NCBI GenBank assembly: GCA_947581905.1
Contig: CANPWC010000006.1
Location: 1 to 32,112 of the forward strand
Direction: 5' to 3'
DNA from: an uncultured Acetatifactor sp.
GTDB lineage: Bacteria; Bacillota; Clostridia; Lachnospirales; Lachnospiraceae
Length of the DNA stretch: 32,112 bases
Position numbers and translations under genes: made by a program. The notes under the pieces were generated by a model, which was not told the DNA's origin, searched no databases, and saw only the letters and a program-made list of their open reading frames with translations. Shown one piece after another: positions 14,684 through 23,423 of this stretch. Each line of letters opens with the position of its first letter. Position 1 is the first letter of the stretch.

Positions 14684-17600
14684 GGATTTTACATACCGCG
14701 GACTGGCACTTGGGCACGTTCCGCAGCCCCGTAAAGGGAGGGGTGAACCTGCGGACGGAAGACACGAGGCGGTGCCTGGACGAGCTGGTAAGGGTGGCGA
14801 GGGAAGAGGTCCCGGATTACACGCTGATATCCGGCGACGTGTTTGACGCAGGCAAGAGCTGGTCCGACAGGTGCTGCCCGGAGGTCGTCATGGCGGCCCA
14901 GTACATCAAGGACCTTGCGGAGGTGTCAAGGCATGTCATCGTGATGCGCGGGACCCCCAACCATGACGGGGACGTGATAGGTCAATTCAACGTCCTATCG
15001 GAGATGTTCGGTGGACGCCAAAACGTGCACGTCGTGGCGACGCCGCAGGTGGTCAAGTTTGAGGACGTGGACGTCGCGGTGCTGCCTGGGTTTGACAAGG
15101 GCGTATACAGGGCGGGCAACCCTGGGCTGTCCAACGAGGAGGAGAACGAGGAGGTCACCAAGGAGCTATCCAACATCGTCCTCGGGCTTAAGGCGCAGTG
15201 CAGCCCATCGAAGAGGAGCATCCTGATGGCGCATTACACGGTCCCAGGCTGCAACATGGAGAGCGGGCAGACGACGATGCTGGCACGGTTCGAGCCGGTC
15301 ATCCCGCAGGAGGCGTTGTTGGCGGCCGGCTTCGACCTGGTAGCCTTGGGGCACATCCACAGGCCGCAGAGGATATCCCCAACGCAAAACTGGTTCTATG
15401 CAGGCGCGATAAACCAGATCAATTTCAACGACGAGGGGCAGGAACGAGGCTTCTGGATTCACGAGGCGGACCCGGCAGGCGGCTGGAAGAGCACGTTCCA
15501 CGCCACCCCGGCCAGGGAGCACGTTACAATCAAGCTCCAGGACGAGGACGTCACGGCGATCAACCTGGGTGGCATTGACGGGGTGGCGCTGGAGCATTGG
15601 CGCCTTGACGGCGCGGTGGCTGGCAAGATCGCCAGGGTCCGCTACAGCTGCTCCGAGGATAACGCGCAAGCTCTAAAGCTTAACGAGGCGCGGCTGGCGA
15701 AAGCCTTGCTGGATGACGGGGCCTTCATGGTATGGGACATACTGCCTGACAAGGTCGAGGAGTACGCCAACCGGAAAGAGGCAGCCGGCACGGCGGACCC
15801 GGAGGAAAACCTCATAAAATACCTGGAGGAAAAGGAGGTCCCGCCTGAAAAGGTGCAGGAGCTCGTCCTAAGGGCCAGGCCCATCATCGCGGAGGCGGAG
15901 GCGGGGATGCCTACGGCCGCCAACACGGGCGCCTTTGAGCCGGTGGAGATATCGGTCCATAACTACCGCAACTACGAGGACGAGACGTTCAACTTCGAGC
16001 CCGTCACCTTCTGCACCATCAACGGGCAGAACGGGGCGGGAAAGAGCAGCCTGTTCATGGATGCAATTTTGGACTGCCTGTACGAGGAGCCGAGGGAGGG
16101 GGTCATCAAGGATGATTCCGGCAAGCCCCCCTGGCTGCGGAACGACGTGTCGGCACGTTCCGGCTCCATCATGTTCACCTTCAAGGTCGGCGAAAAGCAG
16201 TACCGGGTGACAAGGACCAGGACAAGGTCGGGGAGGGGGACGCTCAACATCGCCTGCCTTATCGGAAGTGAATGGGAAGACTGCTCCAAAGAGCGCTCCG
16301 CCGACACGCAGCAGGAGATCCTGGACATCATCGGCATGGACAGCCTTACCTTCCGGTCCTGCGCTCTGATCATGCAGGACCAGTACGGATTGTTCCTCCA
16401 GGCCAAGCCGGAAGAAAGGATGGAAGTCCTTGGCAGGCTGCTCGGGCTTGGCATCTACCAGGCGATGGAGGGGATCGCGCAGGACAAGTCAAAGGAGGGC
16501 AGGGACAAGGCAAAGGCGGTAAAGCAGGAGGTCGACATCAAAAGCGGCACGATCGCAAGCCTTGGGGACCCCGATGGGGAACTGGAAGCCTGCCGCGCCG
16601 GGCTGGAACTGGACAAGGAGGCCCTGCGGGCGGCGTCCGCGGAGCTGGACAGGGACAAGGCGCTCCTCTCAAGCTGCCAGGAAGCCTCAAACAGGCGCGG
16701 GAAGCTGTTGGCGTCCATTACAGCCTTGCAGGCTAAAAAGGCTGCTACAGGTCAAAATAGGGACATCCAGAGGGAGATAATCGACGGCTGCGACGCCCTG
16801 CTGGCGGAAAGGGGCAAGGCGGAAGCCAAAGTGGCGGAATACCACTCCCAAGTGGAAATGGAGGGCAGGCTCGCCAGGGAATCCGCGCTGTATTCCGCCA
16901 AGAAAGAGGAGGCGGAAAGCCTTACGCGACAGGCGGAGGCGGAGCAGGCGTCCATTGACGGCATCAAGCGTAAGGCACAGCAGAAGGAAAGGGAGCTGGA
17001 ATCGTTGCAGCCTACAGGCCAGGATGCCGTCGTCAAGGAGAAAGCCGAGGAATACGGGCGGTATGTGGGCCTCCTGGAAAAGGAAAGGGAGCTCCAGGCA
17101 AGGCACGCGGCAGCCATGGCGGAAAGGGACCGTATCGCTTACGCCATCCACAGCAAAAAGGCCTACATGGACCAAGGCAAGCGGAGCCTGGACGCAAGGA
17201 AGGCGGACATGGAGCGCCGCACGGAGCTGCTCGGGGATTCCGGTTGCCCGGACCCTGAACATGCGGAATGCAGGTTCCTGGCGGACGCGCTGGAAGCGAA
17301 AAAGGGGCTCCCAGCCTTGGAAGGCGAGATCGCGGCGTTCGTCCGGGGCCAGGGGGCGGAGCTGGAGGGGCTGGAAAAGGCGCTCGAGGAAGCGGAAAAG
17401 AAGGCGCTTGAAATCGGCTACAACGAGGAGCGGTTGCAGGAATGCCAGAGGATGGCACGCGAGCTGTCCGTTTACCCGGCGGCCCTGAAAAGGATCGAGG
17501 AACGGGAAGGCAAGGCGGCCATCATCCAAGCCGACCTGGGGAACCTGCGGTCAAACATGCTCGAGGCGGAAAAAAGGCTCGAGGCGGCCAAGGCGAAGCT

Positions 17601-18546
17601 GCGTGAAGCGGAAATGGAGCGTGACAAGCACGCTGGAGCGCATGAGGAGCATGCGAGGGTGCAAAGGTCGATCCTCGAGCTTAAGCCTTGGCTAGAAAAG
17701 GAAAGGCAGATCGCGGTGGCGGAGGAAAGGGAGCGAACGGCAGCCTCCCGGATCCTGGAGCTCACCAGGGAACTGGAAGCCATCGACGCGGAGATCGAGG
17801 AGAAGCAGGGGGAGGCAGACAGGGAAGCCCTGGCGATGGCGGGCATGGAGGACCTGGCCTGGAACGCCTCCCGCCTGGAAGCCGAGGTGCAGGCGGCCAG
17901 CGGGCGCGTGATGGCCAAGCAGGTGCAGATCGGCGCGCTCCAGCAGAAGTCGGAGCAGCTGGCGAAGCTGAAATCGGAGGTCTCCGGATTGCTGGAAAGG
18001 CAGGCCGCGTACGCGAAGGAAACGGCGGAATACGACGCCCTGAAGGCGGCTTTCAGCCAGAGCGGCGTCCCCCACCAGGTCATCCGGTCGATCATCCCGC
18101 ACCTGACGGCAACGTCCAACTCCATACTGGGGCAGATGACCGGAGGGAAGATGGGCGTGGAGTTCAGGCTCGAACGGACGCAGAAGAACGGCAAGGAAAA
18201 GCCGTCATTGGACATCTACATCGAGGAGTATGGAAAGCCCGCCCTCCCGTACCTGTCAAAGTCGGGCGGTGAAAAGGTGAAGTCCTCCCTTTCCGTCATC
18301 CTCGCCCTCGCCGAGACCAAGTCGTCATCAGCCGGGATCCAGCTTGGGATGCTATTCGTCGACGAGCCCCCGTTCCTGGACGGGGACGGCGTGCAGGCGT
18401 ACTGCGACGCGCTGGAGGCCATACAGGGACGGTACAGGGGCATCAAGGTCATGGCGATCACGCATGACCCGACCATGAAAGCCAGGTTCCCGCAGAACCT
18501 GGACGTCATAAAGACGGAGAACGGCAGCAAGGTCGTCTTCAGATAG
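14680..18546 (+). CDS. SbcD-SbcC (Mre11-Rad50) single-chain fusion
   Basis: The 1288-residue protein joins two subunits that are normally separate. SbcD/Mre11 nuclease part (about 1-407): Asp8 and His10 (ADWHLG), Asp53 and Asp56 (SGDVFD), NHD at 94-96 and GHIH at 224-227, all metal ligands of the metallophosphoesterase fold. SbcC/Rad50 part (about 419-1288): Walker A NGQNGAGKSS at 448-457, coiled coils at about 560-850 and 870-1130, a turn with Cys856 and Cys864, ABC signature SKSGGEK at 1193-1199, and Walker B FVDEPP with Asp1228/Glu1229. The hook is C-x7-C, not the usual C-x2-C. The linker (408-418) holds Met410 preceded by GGAGGCGGGG, so a free SbcC could also be made. The complex would process DNA ends and hairpins in phage replication. 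ATGA overlap couples it to the previous gene. Confidence 0.95.
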   Translation: MRILHTADWHLGTFRSPVKGGVNLRTEDTRRCLDELVRVAREEVPDYTLISGDVFDAGKSWSDRCCPEVVMAAQYIKDLAEVSRHVIVMRGTPNHDGDVIGQFNVLSEMFGGRQNVHVVATPQVVKFEDVDVAVLPGFDKGVYRAGNPGLSNEEENEEVTKELSNIVLGLKAQCSPSKRSILMAHYTVPGCNMESGQTTMLARFEPVIPQEALLAAGFDLVALGHIHRPQRISPTQNWFYAGAINQINFNDEGQERGFWIHEADPAGGWKSTFHATPAREHVTIKLQDEDVTAINLGGIDGVALEHWRLDGAVAGKIARVRYSCSEDNAQALKLNEARLAKALLDDGAFMVWDILPDKVEEYANRKEAAGTADPEENLIKYLEEKEVPPEKVQELVLRARPIIAEAEAGMPTAANTGAFEPVEISVHNYRNYEDETFNFEPVTFCTINGQNGAGKSSLFMDAILDCLYEEPREGVIKDDSGKPPWLRNDVSARSGSIMFTFKVGEKQYRVTRTRTRSGRGTLNIACLIGSEWEDCSKERSADTQQEILDIIGMDSLTFRSCALIMQDQYGLFLQAKPEERMEVLGRLLGLGIYQAMEGIAQDKSKEGRDKAKAVKQEVDIKSGTIASLGDPDGELEACRAGLELDKEALRAASAELDRDKALLSSCQEASNRRGKLLASITALQAKKAATGQNRDIQREIIDGCDALLAERGKAEAKVAEYHSQVEMEGRLARESALYSAKKEEAESLTRQAEAEQASIDGIKRKAQQKERELESLQPTGQDAVVKEKAEEYGRYVGLLEKERELQARHAAAMAERDRIAYAIHSKKAYMDQGKRSLDARKADMERRTELLGDSGCPDPEHAECRFLADALEAKKGLPALEGEIAAFVRGQGAELEGLEKALEEAEKKALEIGYNEERLQECQRMARELSVYPAALKRIEEREGKAAIIQADLGNLRSNMLEAEKRLEAAKAKLREAEMERDKHAGAHEEHARVQRSILELKPWLEKERQIAVAEERERTAASRILELTRELEAIDAEIEEKQGEADREALAMAGMEDLAWNASRLEAEVQAASGRVMAKQVQIGALQQKSEQLAKLKSEVSGLLERQAAYAKETAEYDALKAAFSQSGVPHQVIRSIIPHLTATSNSILGQMTGGKMGVEFRLERTQKNGKEKPSLDIYIEEYGKPALPYLSKSGGEKVKSSLSVILALAETKSSSAGIQLGMLFVDEPPFLDGDGVQAYCDALEAIQGRYRGIKVMAITHDPTMKARFPQNLDVIKTENGSKVVFR

Positions 18547-18574
18547 GAGGCTGGAATGTTCAAGGGAATCCAGC

Positions 18575-18597
18575 CCTGCCGGGGAAGCCCCGGCAGG
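18575..18597. other. Perfect hairpin between SbcDC fusion and HNH gene
   Basis: CCTGCCGGGG (18575-18584) and CCCCGGCAGG (18588-18597) form a ten-pair stem with a three-base loop. There is no T run after it. It marks the boundary where GC-rich sequence gives way to the AT-rich HNH segment, and may protect or process the operon mRNA. Confidence 0.75.
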
Positions 18598-18640
18598 AAG
18601 CCAGGGAAATCAGAAAGGCGGTTTGCAAGGAGGAAAGCGC

Positions 18641-18976
18641 ATGGCTCGACCTAAAGAGGGAGATGAATGTTGTTTCCCAAAATGGAAACCGGGATTTCGC
18701 ACAAGACGAAAATTCTATTCGGAGGAATTCCGCGAAAGGTATAAAGCCTTGAGAAACTCGTCTGATAATTTTATTAAGAGGTCAGATGTCAGGGAGTATA
18801 TTTTTCGCAAATATGGCGGGAAATGCCATCTGTGCGGGGCAAAGGCCGATTTGCAGATAGATCATATCACATCTGTCTATGAAGTGGCTCGTAAAATGAC
18901 CGGAATAGGCATGCTTAATTCTGAATGCAATCTGGCCCTTATTTGCCGAAGATGTAATTCCGGGAAAGCTCCATAA
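18641..18976 (+). CDS. HNH endonuclease
   Basis: The 111-residue protein has an HNH core in its second half: CHLCGAKADLQIDHI (about 68-82), then SECNLALICRRCNSGK (about 93-108), giving two CxxC zinc pairs and the DH and N residues. The N-terminal part is basic. Small stand-alone HNH proteins in phages are often homing endonucleases or packaging nucleases. This one lies alone in an AT-rich segment between two GC-rich replication genes, which fits a mobile homing gene. GCAAGGAGG precedes ATG 18641. No intron or intein boundary was found around it. Confidence 0.88.
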   Translation: MARPKEGDECCFPKWKPGFRTRRKFYSEEFRERYKALRNSSDNFIKRSDVREYIFRKYGGKCHLCGAKADLQIDHITSVYEVARKMTGIGMLNSECNLALICRRCNSGKAP

Positions 18977-19011
18977 TTATACGGTGAACTACAGAATAAG
19001 GCGGTGATAAT

Positions 19012-19920
19012 TTGGCAGGCAGGCCAAACAAAGCAGGTCTTGACTACTTTGAGCTGGACTGCCACATGGAAGAGAAGGTCAGGTTGATACAGGCTGAATT
19101 TGGACTGAAAGGGTTTGCTATAGTTGTTAAGCTCTACCAGAAAATATATGGAGAGTTTGGTTACTATTGCGAATGGAATGAAGACTCGCTGTTGCTTTTT
19201 ATGTCAGAGAATGGTGTTTCGAGCCGTGACGAGAGAAATCTAATCGATGAGATTGTGGCAGCCTGTATCAGAAGGGACATTTTTTCAAAGAGACTTTTGG
19301 ATGAATTCGGTATCCTGACATCCTCCGGGGTGCAGAAACGGTACCTAAACGCTACTTCCAAGCGGGAAAAGGTCGAGTTGAAAAAAGAGTACCTTTTAAT
19401 AAATGAACCTATAAATGCAAAAAATGTGGTGGTTAATTCAATTTCTGGAGTAAGAAATTCAGTTTCTGACATCGGAAATGAGCAGAATAAAGTAGAGAAG
19501 AGTAAAGGAGAGAAAAGAAGAGTAAAGGAAAGTAGGGGGAAAAGCGCCGCCAAGGCGGCTCAGCCCACCGCCAGCCAGGTCATTGATGAAAGGGCATTCC
19601 CCGAAGAGCTCGATGCCGCGGTCCGAGAATGGGTGAAATACAAGATCGAGAAACGGCAGGCATACAAGGAGACGGGGCTTCGGAACTTCTTGTCCCAGGT
19701 CGAAAACAAGGCAAAGGCATACGGTCCCGCCCCGGTGGTCGACCTGATCAAGTACAGCATGTCCCAAAACTGGCAAGGGGTAATATGGGACAGGCTCGCC
19801 GAGGGGAAGCATGGGGCGAATCCCAAAACGGGCGGCGGAGGCCCCGGGATGTCCGCATCGGCCGATGGGAATGGGACCATATGGCCTGTGGTTGGCGGGG
19901 TGGATTGGAGCAAGGTATGA
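19012..19920 (+). CDS. Replication initiator, DUF4373/DnaD-like
   Basis: The 302-residue protein begins with a DUF4373-type winged-helix domain (about 1-125; GLDYFELDCHMEEKVRLIQA and an FGLKGFAIVVKLYQKIY core). A low-complexity basic linker follows (about 155-185), then a DnaD-like C-terminal domain (about 205-265; ETGLRNFLSQVENKA, SMSQNWQGVIWDRL). This is the build of phage replisome organisers that bind the origin and recruit the helicase loader. The start is TTG 19012 after AAGGCGGTG. The first half is AT-rich and the second GC-rich, changing near 19540, so the gene looks like a recombinant of two sources. Its linker DNA carries iteron-like repeats. Confidence 0.82.
   Translation: MAGRPNKAGLDYFELDCHMEEKVRLIQAEFGLKGFAIVVKLYQKIYGEFGYYCEWNEDSLLLFMSENGVSSRDERNLIDEIVAACIRRDIFSKRLLDEFGILTSSGVQKRYLNATSKREKVELKKEYLLINEPINAKNVVVNSISGVRNSVSDIGNEQNKVEKSKGEKRRVKESRGKSAAKAAQPTASQVIDERAFPEELDAAVREWVKYKIEKRQAYKETGLRNFLSQVENKAKAYGPAPVVDLIKYSMSQNWQGVIWDRLAEGKHGANPKTGGGGPGMSASADGNGTIWPVVGGVDWSKV
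19496..19558. other. Candidate replication origin within the initiator gene
   Basis: AGAAGAGTAAAGGA occurs at 19496-19509 and again at 19516-19529, exactly 20 bases apart. It lies inside a purine-only run of roughly 50 bases (about 19494-19543, broken only by isolated T). The inverted repeat GCCGCC-AA-GGCGGC follows near 19545-19558. Repeats, strand bias and location inside an initiator gene recall the lambda O and related phage origins. The repeat period is not a multiple of three, so it is not simply a protein repeat. Confidence 0.4.
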
Positions 19921-20570
19921 CGAGGGACGAGGCGAAGATGCTGATACTGACCATGGAGGCGACTTTCCCGAACTACCACCCCATGGACATAACGATAACG
20001 GTCAATACATGGGCCGCGATGCTAGGGGAATATGGCTTCCAGCAAGTGCAGATGGCGCTCAAGAGATACGTCCTGACCGACACGAGCGGATTCGCCCCGA
20101 GCATCGGCCAGCTGGTGGCGCAGATGCAGGACATCGCAGAGGGCGACGACCTTGGGGAGCTGGAAGCATGGAGCCTGGTAAGCAAGGCGATAGGCAACTC
20201 GCTGTACCATGCAGACGAGGAGTTCGCCAAGCTGCCCCCTGTAGTCCAAAGGGCGGTGCACAGCGCGGCGAACCTGAAGGAATGGTCGTTGATGGACAGC
20301 GACACGGTTGGGGGCGTGGTCCAGTCGCACCTGGTCCGGAATTACAGGGCGGCGGCAAAGGCCATGAGGGACGAGGCGAAGCTGCCCCAAGGGTTCCGGG
20401 AAGCCATTGCAGGCATGCGGTCAGTGCCGGAAAGGCTGTCCGCCAAGAGCGCTGGGCCGGCAGATGGGCGGCAGCTGTTGGAGGACGGCATGGACGGGCT
20501 TACGGAGGAGCAGGCCGAGAAGAGGAAGAGGCAGCTCGAGGAGGTCAGGAAGGCTTTAAACGCGACCTGA
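19917..20570 (+). CDS. Helicase loader/inhibitor-like protein (G39P type)
   Basis: The 217-residue protein has the N-terminal pattern of phage SPP1 G39P-like loaders (RDEAKMLILTMEATFPNY, then ITVNTWAAMLGEYGFQQVQMALKRYV, and PSIGQLVAQMQDI, about residues 3-72). The remainder is helical and ends in a charged tail (EEQAEKRKRQLEEVRKAL). Such proteins bring the replicative helicase to the initiator. ATG 19917 overlaps the initiator stop (ATGA), linking the two functionally and translationally. Family call from motif and context. Confidence 0.75.
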   Translation: MTRDEAKMLILTMEATFPNYHPMDITITVNTWAAMLGEYGFQQVQMALKRYVLTDTSGFAPSIGQLVAQMQDIAEGDDLGELEAWSLVSKAIGNSLYHADEEFAKLPPVVQRAVHSAANLKEWSLMDSDTVGGVVQSHLVRNYRAAAKAMRDEAKLPQGFREAIAGMRSVPERLSAKSAGPADGRQLLEDGMDGLTEEQAEKRKRQLEEVRKALNAT

Positions 20571-20606
20571 AAGGGCGCATGGACGGAGGATGGGCTGGCG
20601 GAAGCC

Positions 20607-20626
20607 GGCCGCGTGGGGCCGCGGCC
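20607..20626. other. GC-rich hairpin before pcfK-like gene
   Basis: GGCCGCG (20607-20613) pairs with CGCGGCC (20620-20626) across TGGGGC. It lies in the 115-base gap between the loader and PcfK genes. No T run follows. The gap also holds short ORFs without good ribosome sites. Confidence 0.55.
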
Positions 20627-20685
20627 ACGTCAAACGGCGGCAGGAAAAGGGCGCATTGGACGCTAAAATAGATAGGAGGACCAAA

Positions 20686-21306
20686 ATGGATGGAATGATG
20701 ATGCCTGGGAACGGCAAGGACGCATTAGGGCAAGGGACGGCAGGGGCTGGGCCCGGGAAGCCGGCGGATCCGGTAAAGCTGGCCGCAAAGGAAAAGCTGG
20801 AAAAGGAGCTCCAGGAAGAGGAAAACAAGGCTTTCGCGGGATACGTGATAGGCTACCTGATCAAGCGCTGCGAAGAAGACGGGGGCATGGCGCAGGACGT
20901 GGCGCGGAAGCAGAAGTCCTGGAAGGAATGCTTCTCATACATCATGTCACAGGCGGGCAAGGTGGCGCAAGGCAGGAGGGCCTTCCACGTCGACGACGAG
21001 GTCGTCTGTGAGTGGGCGGAGGACTACTACCGCGAGGACGGCAAGTCCGGCAAGGACGGAAAGGCGGAGAAGCCAAAGCGCAAGGAAGCGCCGCCGGCGG
21101 CGCACGTGAAGCCCGTGGAAGCGGTGGGGGCCGTAGCGCCGCCCAAGGGTGGCGGCGGCAAGGGGAAGCAGCCCACATCGCAAGGGGCTGGGACGCACGA
21201 CGGGAAAGGGGAAGCGGAAGGCGATCCCCCAAAGAGGGAAAAGCAAAAGAAGAACGGCAAGGAAATGGACGGGCAGATGGACCTGTTCTCCATGCTTGGC
21301 ATGTAA
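20686..21306 (+). CDS. PcfK-like protein
   Basis: The 206-residue protein has a helical core (about 30-115; AGYVIGYLIKRCEEDGGMAQDVARK, then KECFSYIMSQAGKVAQGR and VVCEWAEDYY) typical of PcfK proteins. A long basic, Gly/Pro/Lys-rich disordered tail follows (about 116-195), ending in MDLFSMLGM. PcfK is named from conjugative plasmid pCF10 and is often paired with PcfJ; homologs also occur in phages. Its function is not established. AGGAGG precedes ATG 20686, and pcfJ follows after 14 bases. The short acidic/hydrophobic C terminus resembles a clamp- or SSB-type tail, which is an inference. Confidence 0.75.
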   Translation: MDGMMMPGNGKDALGQGTAGAGPGKPADPVKLAAKEKLEKELQEEENKAFAGYVIGYLIKRCEEDGGMAQDVARKQKSWKECFSYIMSQAGKVAQGRRAFHVDDEVVCEWAEDYYREDGKSGKDGKAEKPKRKEAPPAAHVKPVEAVGAVAPPKGGGGKGKQPTSQGAGTHDGKGEAEGDPPKREKQKKNGKEMDGQMDLFSMLGM

Positions 21307-21320
21307 GGGGGGCGGTGGAT

Positions 21321-23423
21321 ATGGACAAAAAGGCTTTATCGGCGCTCCCGATGCCGGAGGTGGAAGAGCGGTACAACGACCTGCGCCGGATGTACGCGGG
21401 CATGAGGGGCATAGTCACGGCGGAGAGGGTGGACGTTGGAGGGGAGGACACGTTGGTGGTCAACTGCTTCCGCCCGAAAGGCAAGGATAGGGTCGAGCCG
21501 TGGTTCCGGACGTTCTGCCAAAATTCCGGGTACGCCTCGCAGGACTTTACGGGCGTGAAAGCGAAATGGAGGACGGCGACGTTCGCCCACATCGCCGGAT
21601 ACTACATCGATGACGGGTGGAGGACGGACAGCAGGCTGGTGCTCGCCTCCCCGGAAGACGGCGAGGAGGTCATCCGGTGGATGAAGGGATGGATGGAACG
21701 GAACCGCTCCAATCGGTGCGACGCAGGATATGTGTTTGACGACTACATCCATTCCTACCAGGCCGACCTGCTGGAGCGGCGGCTCGAGGAAAAGCGCCGG
21801 AAGGTCCGTGAAAAGATAGACCGCCGGATGGGCCTGTTCGGCGGGCTGCCGGAAGACTACCAAGGATTCGTGGAAAGGCGGGTGTTTGGCGGATACGATT
21901 ACTTCTTTTACAGCCTCAAGGATAAGATTGCCTACTGCACACGGTGCGGGCATGAGTATGAGGTCCGCAAGGGAGGCGTATACCACAAGGACATCCCCGT
22001 GTGGAGCGACAAGCTCCCCAAGCACAACGACACGTACATCTGCCCGTATTGCTCCAGCCCGATCGTCGCGAAGTGCCTTGGATATGGACGGGGACGCTTG
22101 ATAAAGGCGTCATGGAGCGTCCTCGTGCAGCCGAGCGGCAGCGACGTCCTGGTCCGCTACATCCGCCACACGAAGGACTTCCGCGGGGACTTCCGGCGCC
22201 CAGAAATCAAAAGCGTGGAGCTGTACCGCACCATCCATGCCGCCACGTCCGCGGAGGCTTACGATTGGGGGATGTGCCCATACGGCCAGGGGGCTGCGCG
22301 TTGGCGCTACGCGAAAGGCGCATACGCCTGGAACGCGACAGAGTTCCAGGCGCCGAGGTCCGTGATGTTGTACAATGAGGACTTCGGCTTCCTGTCGGGC
22401 ACCTGCATGAGGTATAGCTGCATAGGCACGTTCCTGCGGGAGGTCGTGCCGCGCATCGATAGGCGCGACGTATCCGCATGGGTCGTGGACAAGTACTTCA
22501 ACTTCTACCGCAAAAACCCGTGCGTGGAGAAGATGCTCAAGATCGGATGGTACAGGCTCGTCAAGGAGCTGTTTGATGGCATCTGGCGTTCCGAGTGGTT
22601 CCGGGAAGGCAAGGACGGCATCCTGGAGGCCTGCGGGATCACGAGGGCGCAATTCCGCCTGGTCAGGGATGCCTCCGGCGGGAACCCGGACACGGCGCAC
22701 ATAAGGATCGCCAAGCACGCGGAAGAGAAAGGGGTAAGGCTGACGGTGGACGACCTGCAGGAGCTGCACATGAGGCCTAACAATGGGTGGATCAACCATT
22801 TCGACCGTTACCTGGACGCCATGAGGTACACGACGCTCCACAAGCTGCTTAGGTACCTCGACAGGCAGCGGATCCGGATTGATGACGACTATTTCGACTA
22901 TTTCGGCTGGCTCTTGGAGATGGGATACGACATGCGTAACGAGTCCAACCTGTACCCGAGGGATTTCCGGCGGAGGCACGACGAAATGGCGATAGAATAC
23001 CAGGCTTACAAGGACGAGAAGCACCGGGAGGAGGCCATGGAGTTCGACCGCGCGCTCCAGGAGATGCGCAAGGAGGCGGAAGCGGAAGACGGGAACCCGG
23101 AAAACCTGCATATGATGGGGCTCTTCATCAGGCTCCCGTACCGCGTGGAAGAGCTGAAAAAGGAGGGGGAGGCCCTGCACCATTGCGTCGGCACCTATGT
23201 GGACCGGATCATGAGGGGCGAGACCACGATACTCTTCATCCGGCGGGAATCCATGCCGGACGAGCCGTACTACACGCTCGAGTGGAGCGGGCACAGGGTC
23301 ATCCAGTGCAGGGGGATGCGTAATTGCGACATGACGGCGGACGTGAAGGCTTTCGCGACGGTGTTCGCAGAAAAGATGCGCGAATATGAGGCGCGGAAGG
23401 AGGTGCAGGCATTGGGAGCGTAA
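21321..23423 (+). CDS. PcfJ-like protein
   Basis: The 700-residue protein shows a central four-Cys zinc site (CTRCG near 215, CPYCSSP near 245). Its C-terminal PcfJ domain is at about 600-690 (EELKKEGEALHHCVGTYVDRI, then TTILFIRRES and a beta strand pair ending QCRGMRNCDM). PcfJ proteins are widespread in Firmicute plasmids and phages with an undefined cytosolic role. The conserved HHCVGTYVDRI block with nearby RRES/EW residues suggests a small catalytic or nucleic-acid-binding fold, but no reaction is known. ATG 21321 follows AAGGGGGGCGG. The last codons contain the ribosome site of the next gene. Confidence 0.85.
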   Translation: MDKKALSALPMPEVEERYNDLRRMYAGMRGIVTAERVDVGGEDTLVVNCFRPKGKDRVEPWFRTFCQNSGYASQDFTGVKAKWRTATFAHIAGYYIDDGWRTDSRLVLASPEDGEEVIRWMKGWMERNRSNRCDAGYVFDDYIHSYQADLLERRLEEKRRKVREKIDRRMGLFGGLPEDYQGFVERRVFGGYDYFFYSLKDKIAYCTRCGHEYEVRKGGVYHKDIPVWSDKLPKHNDTYICPYCSSPIVAKCLGYGRGRLIKASWSVLVQPSGSDVLVRYIRHTKDFRGDFRRPEIKSVELYRTIHAATSAEAYDWGMCPYGQGAARWRYAKGAYAWNATEFQAPRSVMLYNEDFGFLSGTCMRYSCIGTFLREVVPRIDRRDVSAWVVDKYFNFYRKNPCVEKMLKIGWYRLVKELFDGIWRSEWFREGKDGILEACGITRAQFRLVRDASGGNPDTAHIRIAKHAEEKGVRLTVDDLQELHMRPNNGWINHFDRYLDAMRYTTLHKLLRYLDRQRIRIDDDYFDYFGWLLEMGYDMRNESNLYPRDFRRRHDEMAIEYQAYKDEKHREEAMEFDRALQEMRKEAEAEDGNPENLHMMGLFIRLPYRVEELKKEGEALHHCVGTYVDRIMRGETTILFIRRESMPDEPYYTLEWSGHRVIQCRGMRNCDMTADVKAFATVFAEKMREYEARKEVQALGA

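Noticed and set aside
20579-20671. A 30-codon ORF before the PcfK-like gene
   Set aside because: Arg/Gly-rich with a poorly spaced ribosome site, overlapping a strong hairpin; no support for a gene.
22110-23294. A 394-codon open frame on the minus strand
   Set aside because: It lies wholly antisense to the PcfJ gene, has Pro/His/Arg/Val-rich composition typical of a reverse frame of GC-rich coding DNA, and no ribosome site.
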